In this document: positions 30,091 to 39,318 of the stretch, piece after piece
Layout of the letters: each line of letters opens with the position of its first letter
How positions within the stretch are numbered: the stretch's first letter is position 1
The notes under the pieces: model-generated
Seen by the model: only the letters and a program-made list of their open reading frames with translations
Told to the model about the DNA's origin: nothing
The model's database searches: none
Translations under genes and position numbers: made by a program
Source of the DNA: Paenibacillus sp. CF384
Lineage (GTDB): Bacteria > Bacillota > Bacilli > Paenibacillales > Paenibacillaceae
DNA: 64,000 bases
Reading direction: 5' to 3'
NCBI RefSeq assembly: GCF_900106745.1
Contig: NZ_FNNV01000013.1
Location: 159,081-223,080, forward strand

Positions 30091-31012
30091 TGGATTTGCA
30101 GAGGTTTCGGATCGTAAGTTCGATTTCGTGAAGAAGGCTCGTTACTTCTTCATTTTCTCGATTATTATTACCGTTCTTGGTATCATAACGCTTGGTATCC
30201 ATGGCTTGAACTACGGCGTCGATTTCCGGGCGGGCTCCAGCGTTGATATTGCCGTGAAGAAGGATTTGACGGGTCAGAAAGAAGAGATTGAGAAGTATCT
30301 GAAGGATAATGAATTTGGTGAGCCTGGTTTAACGGTTGGTACAAGCCGTGTAACGCTTCGTTTCGACGATGTGCTGACAGAAGCGAAGGAGAAATCGCTG
30401 AAGGCAGGTTTCGCCGAGAAATTTGACAAGGATGCGTCTGCCGAGGTCAATACGGTAGACGTTGAAATTGCCAAAGAGCTTAGGACGAATGCATTGTATG
30501 CGATGCTCGTAGCAAGCATCGGGATCGTTATCTATGTCAGCATCCGGTTTGAGTGGCGGTTCGCGATTGCGGCGATCGTTGCCTTGCTGCATGATGCCTT
30601 TATCGTAATCAGTTTGTTCTCGATCTTTAAGCTCGAAGTGAATCTTCCCTTCATCGTGGCGATCTTGACCATCATCGGTTACTCCATCAACGATACGATC
30701 GTCATATTTGACCGGATTCGTGAGAATTTGCGATTCGCTAAACTCAAGAATGCAGCGGATATCGCCAAGCTGGTGAATGAGAGTATCTGGCAAACGCTGA
30801 CGCGTTCCATTAATACGGTAATGACCGTTGTCGTGGCTGCGCTTTGCCTGCTTATCTTCGGCAGCGAGTCCATCCGACTGTTCTCACTGGCAATCTTGTT
30901 TGGTCTTATAAGCGGAGCGTATTCGTCCATCTTTATTGCGAGTCAGCTGTGGCTTGTCATGAAGAAGAAACAAAAACCAAAAGCAACAGTCAAGTCTCCG
31001 GCTGCATCGTAG
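30080..31012 (+). CDS. secF: Protein translocase subunit SecF
   Basis: A 310-residue partner of SecD. Signatures are YGVDFRAGSS after the first membrane segment and TIIGYSINDTIVIFDRIREN in the C-terminal five-segment bundle. GTG at 30080 was preferred because AAGGAGAG lies ten bases upstream; the frame is open to 30059. The start falls inside the end of secD, so the two subunits are translationally coupled. A short Lys-rich tail ends the protein. Confidence 0.97.
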   Translation: MRFSGFAEVSDRKFDFVKKARYFFIFSIIITVLGIITLGIHGLNYGVDFRAGSSVDIAVKKDLTGQKEEIEKYLKDNEFGEPGLTVGTSRVTLRFDDVLTEAKEKSLKAGFAEKFDKDASAEVNTVDVEIAKELRTNALYAMLVASIGIVIYVSIRFEWRFAIAAIVALLHDAFIVISLFSIFKLEVNLPFIVAILTIIGYSINDTIVIFDRIRENLRFAKLKNAADIAKLVNESIWQTLTRSINTVMTVVVAALCLLIFGSESIRLFSLAILFGLISGAYSSIFIASQLWLVMKKKQKPKATVKSPAAS

Positions 31013-31092
31013 TATGATAAGTAGAGGGTGGCCGAACCGGGCTCATCCATGTGCACAAAACTTAAGCGAATATGCTTGAACAGGAGGCGTCC

Positions 31093-32004
31093 ATGACAGC
31101 GACCCAACGTTATGCCAAAGCCGAGTCTGCCGCATGGACCGGACTTATAGGTAACGTCTGTATAGCAGTAATTAAAGGCGGAATCGGCATGTTGGCAGGC
31201 AGCAAAGCGTTAATGGCTGATGCTTGCCGCTCCGCTTCGGATGCAGCGGCCTCATTCGTCTCCTTAACAGGTGTTCGTCGATGCAGGGAGCTGGGATCAC
31301 CTCATGCACCTGTGCCGGCTACCAGAGGGCGAACGGAGGCAGCGACCGGCGTATTGGCATCCATTCTGCTTATGATTCTAGGTCTGGAAATTGGCATCTC
31401 TGCAATCAAATCTATTGCAGACGGTGTTGACAAAGCACCGGGCTGGCTGGCAGCCCTTGTCATATTCCTTGCATTTATACTGAAAGAGGTTCGCTTCCCG
31501 ATCAAGGAACGGGGAGCGGACTTATACGCATCGCTTGCGGCGCTTGTCGGAACAGGCGGTGCGATGCTGGGCAAGCCGCTTGGCATGCCTGTCATGTATT
31601 ACCTGGATCCGGCGGCATCGCTCATCATCGTGGTGATCGTATTCTCAAGCGGGTACCGAGTCGCTTCCGCTTCCGTCATGCGCAGTCGATTCCTGGAAGT
31701 CGAGCCGGCAGATATGTCGGAGCTTAAGGCAGTCGTGCTACGCATGGAAGGCGTAATCGGGGTCGAGGTGCTTCGCGCGAGAGAGCATGGTCACTACGCG
31801 GTTGCGGATGTGGTCATCAGCGTCAATCCACGCATATCGGTGCTGGAAGGCAATGAGATCGCCAAACGCGTGAAATATTTTGTGATGAAGCGGTTCAGTC
31901 ATATGACGGAAGTTACCGTACATGTAGAACCGTATGATCCGGGATATCCGTACAAAACAAATCATGATCCAAGTCAGGAACAACTACCGACGCTACTGCA
32001 ATAG
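31093..32004 (+). CDS. CDF (cation diffusion facilitator)-like protein with degenerate metal site
   Basis: A 303-residue protein with the CDF layout: membrane segments over about residues 15-200 and a cytoplasmic ferredoxin-like domain at about 210-290. The TM2 motif usually written ADxxHSxxD reads ADACRSASD (R46 for the histidine, D50 kept). The TM5 HxxxD site reads ADLYASLAALVG, with both ligands replaced by alanine (A146, A150). Such a site should not carry zinc or manganese in the usual way. It may be a non-canonical transporter or a regulatory paralogue. ATG at 31093 follows CAGGAGGCGTCC. It lies between secF and recJ. Confidence 0.8.
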   Translation: MTATQRYAKAESAAWTGLIGNVCIAVIKGGIGMLAGSKALMADACRSASDAAASFVSLTGVRRCRELGSPHAPVPATRGRTEAATGVLASILLMILGLEIGISAIKSIADGVDKAPGWLAALVIFLAFILKEVRFPIKERGADLYASLAALVGTGGAMLGKPLGMPVMYYLDPAASLIIVVIVFSSGYRVASASVMRSRFLEVEPADMSELKAVVLRMEGVIGVEVLRAREHGHYAVADVVISVNPRISVLEGNEIAKRVKYFVMKRFSHMTEVTVHVEPYDPGYPYKTNHDPSQEQLPTLLQ

Positions 32005-32048
32005 CAGCAGCGTTGATTTTTTTTGAGAAAAGAGGTGTCAGCCAATTG

Positions 32049-34463
32049 ATGCAATCCAAAACACGCTGGAGTCTCGCTTCGTTCGATTTGGAGGCAGAGG
32101 CGCGTGCAGCCGGTTTAGCGCGCAGCTTGTCCCTTTCTCCGCTTGTCGCGAGACTGCTGGTTCAGCGCGGCTACGACCGGGTTGAATCAGCGCGTCAGTT
32201 TTTGAACGGGGGCATCGAATGTCTGCATGATCCTTTTCTGCTAAAGGGCATGAATGAAGCCGTTACGCGTATACGAGCGGCTGTCCAGCGCGGCGAACGG
32301 GTGAGGATTTATGGCGATTATGATTGTGACGGCGTCTCGTCAACCACGCTCATGTCCTACCTCTTCACGCGGCTGGAGCTGAATTTCGATTATTATATCC
32401 CCCACCGAACGTTGGAGGGGTATGGACTCAATAAAGCTGCGCTTCGCGCCGCTGCCGACAGCGGCATTACACTTATCGTGACCGTTGACACCGGAATTAG
32501 CGCGGTAGAAGAGATTGCCTATGCCAATGAGCTTGGCATTGATATTGTGGTCACCGATCACCATGAGCCGCCTCATCAGCTTCCGGAAGCTTACGCAATC
32601 GTTAACCCGAAGCAAGAGGACTGCGGATATCCGTTTAAAGGACTGGCTGGTGTCGGAGTTGCGTTTAAGCTTGCGCAGGCGCTGCTGGACGAGCCTCCGA
32701 TTGAATGGACAGATGTAGTTGCGCTCGGCACAATTGCCGACCTAATGCCGCTTAAGGATGAGAATCGCGTACTCGTCAGACTGGGGCTGGAGCAGCTTCG
32801 TCAAACCGAGAAACCGGGCTTCCGAGCATTGGCAGAGGTCGGAGGCATCGAGCTGGCATCGCTGGTATCGTCCAATGTGGCATTTGGGATGGCGCCGCGC
32901 ATCAATGCAGCGGGCAGACTCGAGCATGCACAGCAGGCTGTGGCACTGCTTACCTCAACCGATCATGAATCCGCAGCAGCAAGTGCGATCAGCTTGGACG
33001 CGTTAAACCGTCAAAGGCAGCTCATTGTAGAGACGATCGTGCAGGAAGCACAGGAGATGTGGATGGCCAAATGCAAAGCTGCCGCTGAAGCAGGTGTTCC
33101 GGAGCCTTCCGTTATCGTGCTTGCAGGTGAAGGCTGGAACGTTGGCGTTGTCGGCATCGTAGCTTCGAAGTTTATTGAGAAATACTATAAACCGACACTG
33201 ATTCTCGGCATCGACACCGTGACGGGCAAAAGCAAAGGGTCTGCTCGTTCCATCGAAGGATATGATCTGCATGCGGCTTTAACCGAATGCGATGCATTGT
33301 TGGATCATTACGGGGGGCATCAAGCTGCGGCCGGGATGACCTTGCACCGCGACAACCTGGAAGCCTTTGAAGCGCAGCTCAGTGGACTTGCTGACAGCTG
33401 GCTAACAGAGGAAGACTGGATTCCCAAAACGATGATCGACCTGAGCTGCAAAATGGAAGATGCAACCTTGCGCGTTAGAGAGCAGCTCGCTCACCTGGAA
33501 CCGTTCGGTATCGGCAATGAAGCACCGAAGCTGCTGCTCACAGGTGTTACGCTTGCCGATCGCAAAGCGATGGGGAAAGAAAGCAAGCATTTGAAGCTGT
33601 CCATTAGCGGACAAGGTAAACTGCTCGATGCGATCTCCTTCGGCAGCGGCCATCTCACTGAACATCTCTCGCATGGCGCTGCCATCGAACTGGTTGGGGA
33701 GCTTTCGGTTAACGAGTGGAACGGTCAGCGAAAAGCGCAGTTTATGGTGAACGATTTGCGAGTGCCGCATATTCAAGTCTTCGACAAACGAGGGGATGCC
33801 GGCAGTGAATCGCTTCCTTCACTTAGGAAACAGCTTGCTGCAGGCAGTTATAAAGTACCGATTGTATTGGTTCCAAGTGAAGCTTGGCTCGAAGCGGCGG
33901 CTCAAACTTCGCAGGAAGCAAGGGCAGATGTCTCATTCATGACTTATGATGCATTCATGCAGCAGCAGAAGATCTCATGCTCGCACTTATTCGTATTTGG
34001 CCGGCCGCCATCCGCTGAGAAACTATCCTATGTCCTAGCGGCTTGTGAAGGTCTGGAAGCCGTCCATCTTCATTACGATACAAGCCAAGCAAGACCAGCT
34101 TTCCCAACCCGGGAGCAGTTCGGAGACATGTATAAGCTGTTGCGGCGCGAATGCCCGCTTGATGAAGAGGGCATAAGTAAACAATTGGCATCTAAGTTAA
34201 GCGGAACCGGTGAATCGACTATCACGCTCATGTTGAAGGTATTTACGGAATTAGAATTTATTCACATGGAAGAGGGGCAAGTCAAGCTTAGCCCTGTCAC
34301 GGTTAAGCGAGAGCTGTCGCATTCGGCGGAATACCGCGATGCGCAGCGTATTGCGGAATGGAACGAAATCATCAGCGCACCGATTAAACGGTTGACGGAT
34401 TGGATCATCAAAGAAGTTCAGAACTCATTATTACACCTAAACGAAGGAGTCGTTATTTCATGA
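32049..34463 (+). CDS. recJ: Single-stranded-DNA-specific exonuclease RecJ
   Basis: An 804-residue 5'-3' single-strand exonuclease for recombination and repair. The DHH phosphoesterase motifs are intact: [30 protein letters not shown] and the DHHA1 region with [13 protein letters not shown]. An OB domain follows. The C-terminal extension of about 240 residues (from [11 protein letters not shown]) is the poorly characterised tail also seen in Bacillus RecJ. ATG at 32049 follows AGAGGTGTCAGCCAATTG. The stop overlaps the apt start. Confidence 0.96.
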   Translation: MQSKTRWSLASFDLEAEARAAGLARSLSLSPLVARLLVQRGYDRVESARQFLNGGIECLHDPFLLKGMNEAVTRIRAAVQRGERVRIYGDYDCDGVSSTTLMSYLFTRLELNFDYYIPHRTLEGYGLNKAALRAAADSGITLIVTVDTGISAVEEIAYANELGIDIVVTDHHEPPHQLPEAYAIVNPKQEDCGYPFKGLAGVGVAFKLAQALLDEPPIEWTDVVALGTIADLMPLKDENRVLVRLGLEQLRQTEKPGFRALAEVGGIELASLVSSNVAFGMAPRINAAGRLEHAQQAVALLTSTDHESAAASAISLDALNRQRQLIVETIVQEAQEMWMAKCKAAAEAGVPEPSVIVLAGEGWNVGVVGIVASKFIEKYYKPTLILGIDTVTGKSKGSARSIEGYDLHAALTECDALLDHYGGHQAAAGMTLHRDNLEAFEAQLSGLADSWLTEEDWIPKTMIDLSCKMEDATLRVREQLAHLEPFGIGNEAPKLLLTGVTLADRKAMGKESKHLKLSISGQGKLLDAISFGSGHLTEHLSHGAAIELVGELSVNEWNGQRKAQFMVNDLRVPHIQVFDKRGDAGSESLPSLRKQLAAGSYKVPIVLVPSEAWLEAAAQTSQEARADVSFMTYDAFMQQQKISCSHLFVFGRPPSAEKLSYVLAACEGLEAVHLHYDTSQARPAFPTREQFGDMYKLLRRECPLDEEGISKQLASKLSGTGESTITLMLKVFTELEFIHMEEGQVKLSPVTVKRELSHSAEYRDAQRIAEWNEIISAPIKRLTDWIIKEVQNSLLHLNEGVVIS

Positions 34464-34972
34464 ATTACAAAGACTACATCCGCATCATCGAAGACTACCC
34501 ACAACCGGGAATCCGCTTCAAGGACATCACAACGCTGACCAACAACGGACCTGTCTACGCACATGCCATTGATGCTATTCGTCAAGCAGTTGCCGACAAA
34601 CAAATCGATTTGGTTGCCGGACCGGAAGCGCGCGGCTTCATCATCGGTGCGCCACTGGCTGTAACACTTGGAGCTGGTTTCGTCCCCATTCGTAAGAGCG
34701 GCAAGCTGCCGGGCGAAGTCATTGAAGCCAGCTACGATTTGGAGTACGGCAATGACAAGCTCGCTATTCACACGGATGCGATCAAGCCGGGTCAACGCGT
34801 GCTGATCGCAGACGACCTTCTTGCTACAGGCGGTACGATTGCAACTACGATCAACCTTATTCGCCAGCTTGGCGGCGAAGTGGTCGGAGCCGCATTCTTG
34901 ATTGAGCTCGGTTACCTAGATGGCCGCAAGAAGCTTGACGGAATCGACATTTTCTCGCTAATGACGTATTAA
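34460..34972 (+). CDS. apt: Adenine phosphoribosyltransferase
   Basis: A 170-residue purine salvage enzyme making AMP from adenine and [21 protein letters not shown] is the PRPP-binding motif, and [14 protein letters not shown] and the [12 protein letters not shown] flap are family marks. ATG at 34460 follows GAAGGAG and overlaps the recJ stop. The recJ-apt-relA order is conserved in Bacilli. A hairpin terminator follows. Confidence 0.98.
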   Translation: MNYKDYIRIIEDYPQPGIRFKDITTLTNNGPVYAHAIDAIRQAVADKQIDLVAGPEARGFIIGAPLAVTLGAGFVPIRKSGKLPGEVIEASYDLEYGNDKLAIHTDAIKPGQRVLIADDLLATGGTIATTINLIRQLGGEVVGAAFLIELGYLDGRKKLDGIDIFSLMTY

Positions 34973-34990
34973 TCGCTGCTGCACAACTCG

Positions 34991-35035
34991 GCGCCGGACT
35001 CGGAAGGATCATCCTTCTGCGGTCCGGCGTTCTCT
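34991..35035 (+). terminator. Terminator after apt
   Basis: CGCCGGAC and GTCCGGCG flank an inner AAGGAT/ATCCTT stem. The following TTCTCT is only weakly T-rich. Confidence 0.75.
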
Positions 35036-35066
35036 ATACCTGCCTTTATGGCTGCATAGTGAGAGG

Positions 35067-35096
35067 TTGACGGAAAGGCTTTAAAACAGGCATAAT
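35067..35096 (+). promoter_or_regulatory. Promoter for relA
   Basis: TTGACG (35067-35072) and CATAAT (35091-35096) are spaced by 18 bases, about 85 bases before the relA start and after the apt terminator. Confidence 0.6.
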
Positions 35097-35179
35097 AATA
35101 GGAAAACTCGGGCGTCATCACTTTAATTGATTTGGGAAGCAAAACGCGAGGCAGCGTGCTTTTCCGGAAAGGGACATTC

Positions 35180-37363
35180 ATGGGCATAGAGCAGTTACTC
35201 GACAAAGCATCGACCTATATGAAGGAGCAAGATTTGACACGGATCAAAGAAGCATACGAATTCGCCGATCAAGCTCATCACGGGCAGGTACGTAAATCGG
35301 GAGAGCCGTATATTTTACACCCTGTCGCCGTAGCTGAAATTCTCGTCAACATGCAGATGGACGTGTTGTCGATTATCGCTGCGCTTCTTCATGACGTCGT
35401 TGAAGATACAACTGTCCCGCTTGAAGAGGTCAGAACCCGTTTCGGTGAGGCTTGTGCGGCTGTCGTAGACGGACTCACGAAGCTGGAGAAGATTCAATTC
35501 CGCTCCAAGGAAGAGCAGCAGAACGAGAATTACCGCAAGATGTTCGTTGCGATGGCACAGGACATGCGGGTTATCCTGATCAAGCTGGCTGACCGGCTTC
35601 ATAATATGCGGACGCTGAAATATCAATCCGAGGAAGCGCAGCGGCGTATCGCGTACGAGACGCTGGAAATTTTCTGTCCGATCGCTCACCGGCTAGGGAT
35701 CTCGGCCATCAAGTGGGAGATGGAGGATATTGCGCTGCGTTATTTGAATCCGCAGCAGTACTATCGCATTGCCAATCTCATGAAGAAGAAACGTGCGGAA
35801 CGGGAGCAATACATCGCAGATGTCATTACCCGAATCACGGAGAAGCTTGAGGATATGGGGATTGAAGGCGACATTTCCGGTCGACCGAAACATCTATACA
35901 GCATTTATAAGAAGATGACCGCACGCAGCAAGCAGTTCACCGAAATTTATGATCTGCTCGCGATTCGGATCATCGTTGACAATATAAAAGACTGTTACGC
36001 AACGCTCGGTATCATTCATACGTTATGGAAACCGATGCCCGGCCGTTTCAAAGATTATATTGCGATGCCCAAAGCAAACATGTACCAGTCCCTCCATACG
36101 ACGGTGATCGGACCTACCGGTGAGCCGACGGAAGTGCAGATTCGGACATGGGATATGCATCGTACGTCTGAATTCGGGATCGCTGCCCACTGGGCATATA
36201 AAGAAGGCGGCGTCGTACCAGGTGGTTCGTTCGAGGAGAAAATGACCTTGTTCCGCGAAATCATCGAGCTTCAGCATGAAGCCAGCGATGCTTCCGAATT
36301 TGTCGAATCGTTGAAGATGGACTTCTTCTCCGATCTTGTTTTTGTGTTTACGCCAAAAGGGGAAGTATTCGAGCTTCCGGCTGGCGCTGTGCCGCTTGAT
36401 TTTGCCTACAGAATTCATACCGAGGTCGGGAATCGTACCATCGGCTCCAAGGTTAACGGCCGAATCGTTCCGCTCGATTATAAGCTGAAGACCGGCGATA
36501 TCGTCGAGATCTTGACCTCGAAGCATTCGTACGGCCCAAGCCAGGACTGGATCAAGATTGCACAGTCGTCTCATGCGCGCAGCAAAATCAAGCAGTGGTT
36601 TAAGAAAGAAAGACGCGAAGAGAATGTTGTGAAAGGCCGAGACAACATTGAGCGAGAGCTCAAACGTCTGGGGCTTGAAGCATCGAGCTTCATGTCTGAT
36701 TCCCAGCTGCAGGAAGCGGCTTATAAATTTACGTTCAACGATATCGAAGATATGCTGTCTGCTGTTGGATTTGGCGGGATAACCGCTGCACAGATCGTGA
36801 CGAAGCTGACCGAGAAAATGCGCAAGGAAGCCGAAGAGGCGAATCAGATCGAGCTTACGAACGAGATGAAGGAGATGAAATCCTCTCCGTCGCTTCGCAA
36901 AACCCGTCCGACGCATGGCGTGTCTGTCAAAGGGGTAGACAATCTGCTTGTCCGGTTCGCACGCTGTTGTAATCCGGTACCGGGCGATGCCATTGTCGGT
37001 TACATTACACGCGGACGCGGTGTGTCGGTCCATCGATTGGATTGTTTGAATGTGAGCCCGAATTCGGATGGTGAAGAGGCTGCTCGCGTTATCGAGGTAG
37101 ATTGGGAACAATCTGTCGAGGCGAACTACAGCGTGGATATCGAAATTACCGGTCATGATCGTCCGGGATTGCTCAACGAAGTGCTGCAGGCCGTGTCGGA
37201 GAGCAAAACGAATATTTCTGCCGTCTCCGGACGTTCGGACAAGAACAAACTCGCCATGATTCATATGACGGTTCTGATCCGTAACATCGAGCATTTACAG
37301 TCCGTGGTGGAACGGATTAAACGGGTGAAAGATATTTATTCCGTGCAGCGGATTATGCAATAA
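35180..37363 (+). CDS. relA: Bifunctional (p)ppGpp synthetase/hydrolase RelA
   Basis: A 727-residue stringent-response enzyme. The N-terminal HD hydrolase domain keeps the metal motif ALLHDVVEDT. The synthetase domain has RFKDYIAMPKANMYQSLHTT. They are followed by a TGS domain (VFTPKGEVFELPAGAVPLD), a conserved-cysteine region (RFARCCNPVPGD) and a C-terminal ACT domain (GHDRPGLLNEVLQAVSE). All parts are of normal length, so both activities are expected. ATG at 35180 follows GGAAAGGG. It lies upstream of dtd as in Bacillus. Confidence 0.98.
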   Translation: MGIEQLLDKASTYMKEQDLTRIKEAYEFADQAHHGQVRKSGEPYILHPVAVAEILVNMQMDVLSIIAALLHDVVEDTTVPLEEVRTRFGEACAAVVDGLTKLEKIQFRSKEEQQNENYRKMFVAMAQDMRVILIKLADRLHNMRTLKYQSEEAQRRIAYETLEIFCPIAHRLGISAIKWEMEDIALRYLNPQQYYRIANLMKKKRAEREQYIADVITRITEKLEDMGIEGDISGRPKHLYSIYKKMTARSKQFTEIYDLLAIRIIVDNIKDCYATLGIIHTLWKPMPGRFKDYIAMPKANMYQSLHTTVIGPTGEPTEVQIRTWDMHRTSEFGIAAHWAYKEGGVVPGGSFEEKMTLFREIIELQHEASDASEFVESLKMDFFSDLVFVFTPKGEVFELPAGAVPLDFAYRIHTEVGNRTIGSKVNGRIVPLDYKLKTGDIVEILTSKHSYGPSQDWIKIAQSSHARSKIKQWFKKERREENVVKGRDNIERELKRLGLEASSFMSDSQLQEAAYKFTFNDIEDMLSAVGFGGITAAQIVTKLTEKMRKEAEEANQIELTNEMKEMKSSPSLRKTRPTHGVSVKGVDNLLVRFARCCNPVPGDAIVGYITRGRGVSVHRLDCLNVSPNSDGEEAARVIEVDWEQSVEANYSVDIEITGHDRPGLLNEVLQAVSESKTNISAVSGRSDKNKLAMIHMTVLIRNIEHLQSVVERIKRVKDIYSVQRIMQ

Positions 37364-37410
37364 CAGCAACAGCTATTGATCATGTTTCAGCAGGGAGAGT
37401 CCGTTAGGTT

Positions 37411-37854
37411 ATGAAAGTAGTTGTTCAACGCAGCAAACAGGCGTCTGTTACCGTAGATGGAGAAACGGTCGGTTCGATCGACATGGGCTTGATGCTGCTC
37501 GTCGGCATTACCCATGAGGATGATGAATCCGATATCCGCTGGATGGCGGAGAAGGTTGCGGGTTTACGTATCTTCGAGGATGAAGAAGGTAAAATGAATC
37601 ATTCCGTCAAAGACGTAGGCGGCGCGATTCTTTCGGTATCGCAATTTACTCTATATGGCGACTGCCGGAAGGGCAGACGGCCGAATTTCATGGCTGCTGC
37701 ACGTCCGGAGCAAGCAGAAGCGCTATATGACGCATTCAATAAGCAGCTCCAATTAGGTGGACTAGCTGTGGAAACCGGCAAATTCGGTGCGATGATGGAT
37801 GTTGCATTGACCAACTGGGGACCGGTTACCTTGATTATTGACAGTAAAGCTTAA
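37411..37854 (+). CDS. dtd: D-aminoacyl-tRNA deacylase
   Basis: A 147-residue enzyme removing mischarged D-amino acids (and glycine from tRNA-Ala) from tRNA. Active-site motifs are [10 protein letters not shown] and the cis-Gly-Pro loop [11 protein letters not shown]. Start ATG follows a weak purine stretch (CAGGGAG). It is placed 47 bases after relA, as in most Firmicutes. A small hairpin without a T run follows the stop. Confidence 0.98.
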   Translation: MKVVVQRSKQASVTVDGETVGSIDMGLMLLVGITHEDDESDIRWMAEKVAGLRIFEDEEGKMNHSVKDVGGAILSVSQFTLYGDCRKGRRPNFMAAARPEQAEALYDAFNKQLQLGGLAVETGKFGAMMDVALTNWGPVTLIIDSKA

Positions 37855-37960
37855 GCCAAGACTCTCTTGGCTGAGGTGTTAGAATAGGTTCGAACGGGAA
37901 CACTAGCCTTAGAAGTGCACAGCTCTATTCGTGCACGACAACGGTGGAGGGATTCTCGTT

Positions 37961-38134
37961 ATGCATCAGTCGCGCAAGGAGCAGAGTGTCGAACGGATTT
38001 CGCGGAGGCTGCTTCATGCGGATCGCCGCGAAGCGTTGATTTTCGCAGAAATGGAAGAGAATATCGAAGCATCTGCTGACTTTGGCGGCTTCGCCGCAAC
38101 GCCTAGGCGTTCTCCGGTTGGCGAGCATATGTAA
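37961..38134 (+). CDS. Hypothetical small protein
   Basis: A 57-residue, highly charged open frame (starting HQSRKEQSVERISRRLL) preceded by GGTGGAGGG nine bases upstream and followed immediately by a strong terminator. The charged, helical-looking composition and the good ribosome site argue for a real gene, but I recognise no family. The frame extends ten codons further up to 37931. It may be co-transcribed with dtd. Confidence 0.5.
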   Translation: MHQSRKEQSVERISRRLLHADRREALIFAEMEENIEASADFGGFAATPRRSPVGEHM

Positions 38135-38147
38135 CAGCTGAACAGGA

Positions 38148-38185
38148 AGGACGGGGCGCTTCTTTGTCGAAGCGCCCCGTCCTTT
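38148..38185 (+). terminator. Terminator after the dtd region
   Basis: AGGACGGGGCGCTT pairs with AAGCGCCCCGTCCT around CTTTGTCG, followed by TT. It is a very stable GC-rich stem. Confidence 0.85.
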
Positions 38186-38277
38186 GCTGTCCGAAATGGA
38201 ATGAAACCTAAGAAATCGCTTTATTTTTTGTAACTAAACTGTAATGTGTTTAAAATGATTCTCTAACAAAGCTGGGC

Positions 38278-38354
38278 TATAATGAACCTCGACCCCCTTT
38301 TTTGAATATATTACTTTGATGGACCTACAACTTGGTTGTGGGTTCTTTTTCTTT
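38278..38354 (+). ncRNA. Possible short transcript with its own promoter and terminator
   Basis: A perfect TATAAT at 38278-38283 is followed about 40 bases later by a hairpin (GGACCTACAAC/GTTGTGGGTTC, 38321-38344) and TTTTTCTTT. No coding frame of note lies between them. A transcript of about 60 bases is possible. No good -35 sequence is seen, so this is tentative. Confidence 0.35.
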
Positions 38355-38364
38355 ATATGGGAGA

Positions 38365-38898
38365 AGACCCCCTAAATCCCGAGGGAGACCCCCTAAATCC
38401 CCCTGAAAGGGGGACCCCGAGGGACTCCGTCCCTCTGGACACCCGGAATTGGACTAACGTCGGAGTTACAGAGTACCGCTCGCGAGTTACGTTTGGTGCA
38501 TGGATCGCTTTCGTCCCATACGGGACACGCTTTACTTTTGGCGGGGTTTATCGACCTGGTGTCCCTTACGGGACCAGCATAACGTTGCCGCCTCAGAGGC
38601 GCATGTGATCAGGTGCGTGCTAGCCTCGCTTTCGTCCCATACGGGACACGCTTTACTTTCGGCGCGCGATTGGTTACCAGGTGCTCGTGGCTTTGCCACT
38701 CGCACGGTAACCTGGAGGCCCGCTCGTAGGCCGCGGGGAAGTTAGTTGGGTTTTGGTCGCTATCGCGACCGAAGAGCGAGACGGCCGCTATCGCGACCTA
38801 AGAGCAAGAGCGGAAAGCGGAAAGCGGAAAGCGAAGAGCAAGAGCAAAGAGCAAGAGCGAAGAGCAAGAGCAAAGAGCAAGAGCGAAGAGCAGGTATG
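38365..38898. repeat. Hairpin- and repeat-dense non-coding block
   Basis: This 530-base stretch has no credible gene. It contains: two copies of AGACCCCCTAAATCCC (38365-38380, 38386-38401); a 39-base direct repeat with one mismatch (38505-38543 and 38626-38664); at least eight short palindromes, among them GAGGGACtccGTCCCTC (38419-38435), GTCCCATACGGGAC (38513-38526), GCCTCAGAGGC (38590-38600), a nested GGTTACC...GGTAACC stem (38672-38712) and GGTCGCTATCGCGACC (38755-38770); and a purine-rich tract of AAGAGC/GAAAGC units (38799-38892). It separates dtd from the hisS T-box. Origin and role are unknown. Confidence 0.85.
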
Positions 38899-38948
38899 CC
38901 ACGTCGCGGAGTGGGCATAATGAGTGGAAATGATTGTGTGTTAATCTC

Positions 38949-38977
38949 TTGACACATGGTGATGTGAACGATACAAT
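38949..38977 (+). promoter_or_regulatory. Promoter for the hisS T-box leader
   Basis: A perfect TTGACA (38949-38954) and TACAAT (38972-38977) are spaced by 17 bases, directly upstream of the T-box leader. Confidence 0.8.
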
Positions 38978-38984
38978 AAAGGTT

Positions 38985-39277
38985 ATATTATGTCGATCCG
39001 TTGAAGGGACCGATTCGTTCTACCCGCACCGATTCAGAGAGGGATTCCTTGGCTGGAAGAATCCTTGGCGTGCTTGAGCGGACAGACTTCCCAGAGGACA
39101 TGCGGTGAACCTGCAGGCTCCATGCTTGCTCATTAGCTGTAATGCGTAGTCGGGCGTTAACCGATTGAAGCGAATCAATTGCATTGATTCGGAATGTGGG
39201 TGGTACCACGGTAGCTTTGTATCTAACAAGCTCTCGTCCCTTTGCCTTTTTGAGGCGGAGGACGAGGGCTTTTTTTG
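38985..39277 (+). ncRNA. T-box riboswitch upstream of hisS-aspS
   Basis: The leader contains the T-box core GGGTGGTACCACGG at 39199-39212, which pairs with the acceptor end of uncharged tRNA. A terminator helix follows at 39229-39277 (AGCTCTCGTCC with GGACGAGGGCT, then TTTTTTT). Stem I shows the AGAGAGGGATTC apical part. By hand folding, the specifier loop contains GACAGA, giving a GAC (Asp) codon at 39081-39083. The sequence supports uncharged-tRNA control of hisS and aspS; the specifier assignment is inferred. Confidence 0.9.
39229..39277 (+). terminator. T-box-controlled terminator before hisS
   Basis: AGCTCTCGTCC and GGACGAGGGCT enclose an inner GCC/GGC stem and are followed by seven Ts. 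It competes with the antiterminator formed by the T-box sequence. Confidence 0.9.
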
Positions 39278-39318
39278 ATGATTATCCTGGACAGCATCAC
39301 TTTTTAGGGGGAATGGAC

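Noticed and set aside
36023..37294. Minus-strand open frame of 423 codons inside relA
   Set aside because: It is antisense to the conserved synthetase, TGS and ACT parts of relA and has low-complexity composition with no recognisable domain.
38336..38952. Several small open frames in the repeat block
   Set aside because: Their products are low-complexity translations of hairpins and purine repeats, with no ribosome sites.
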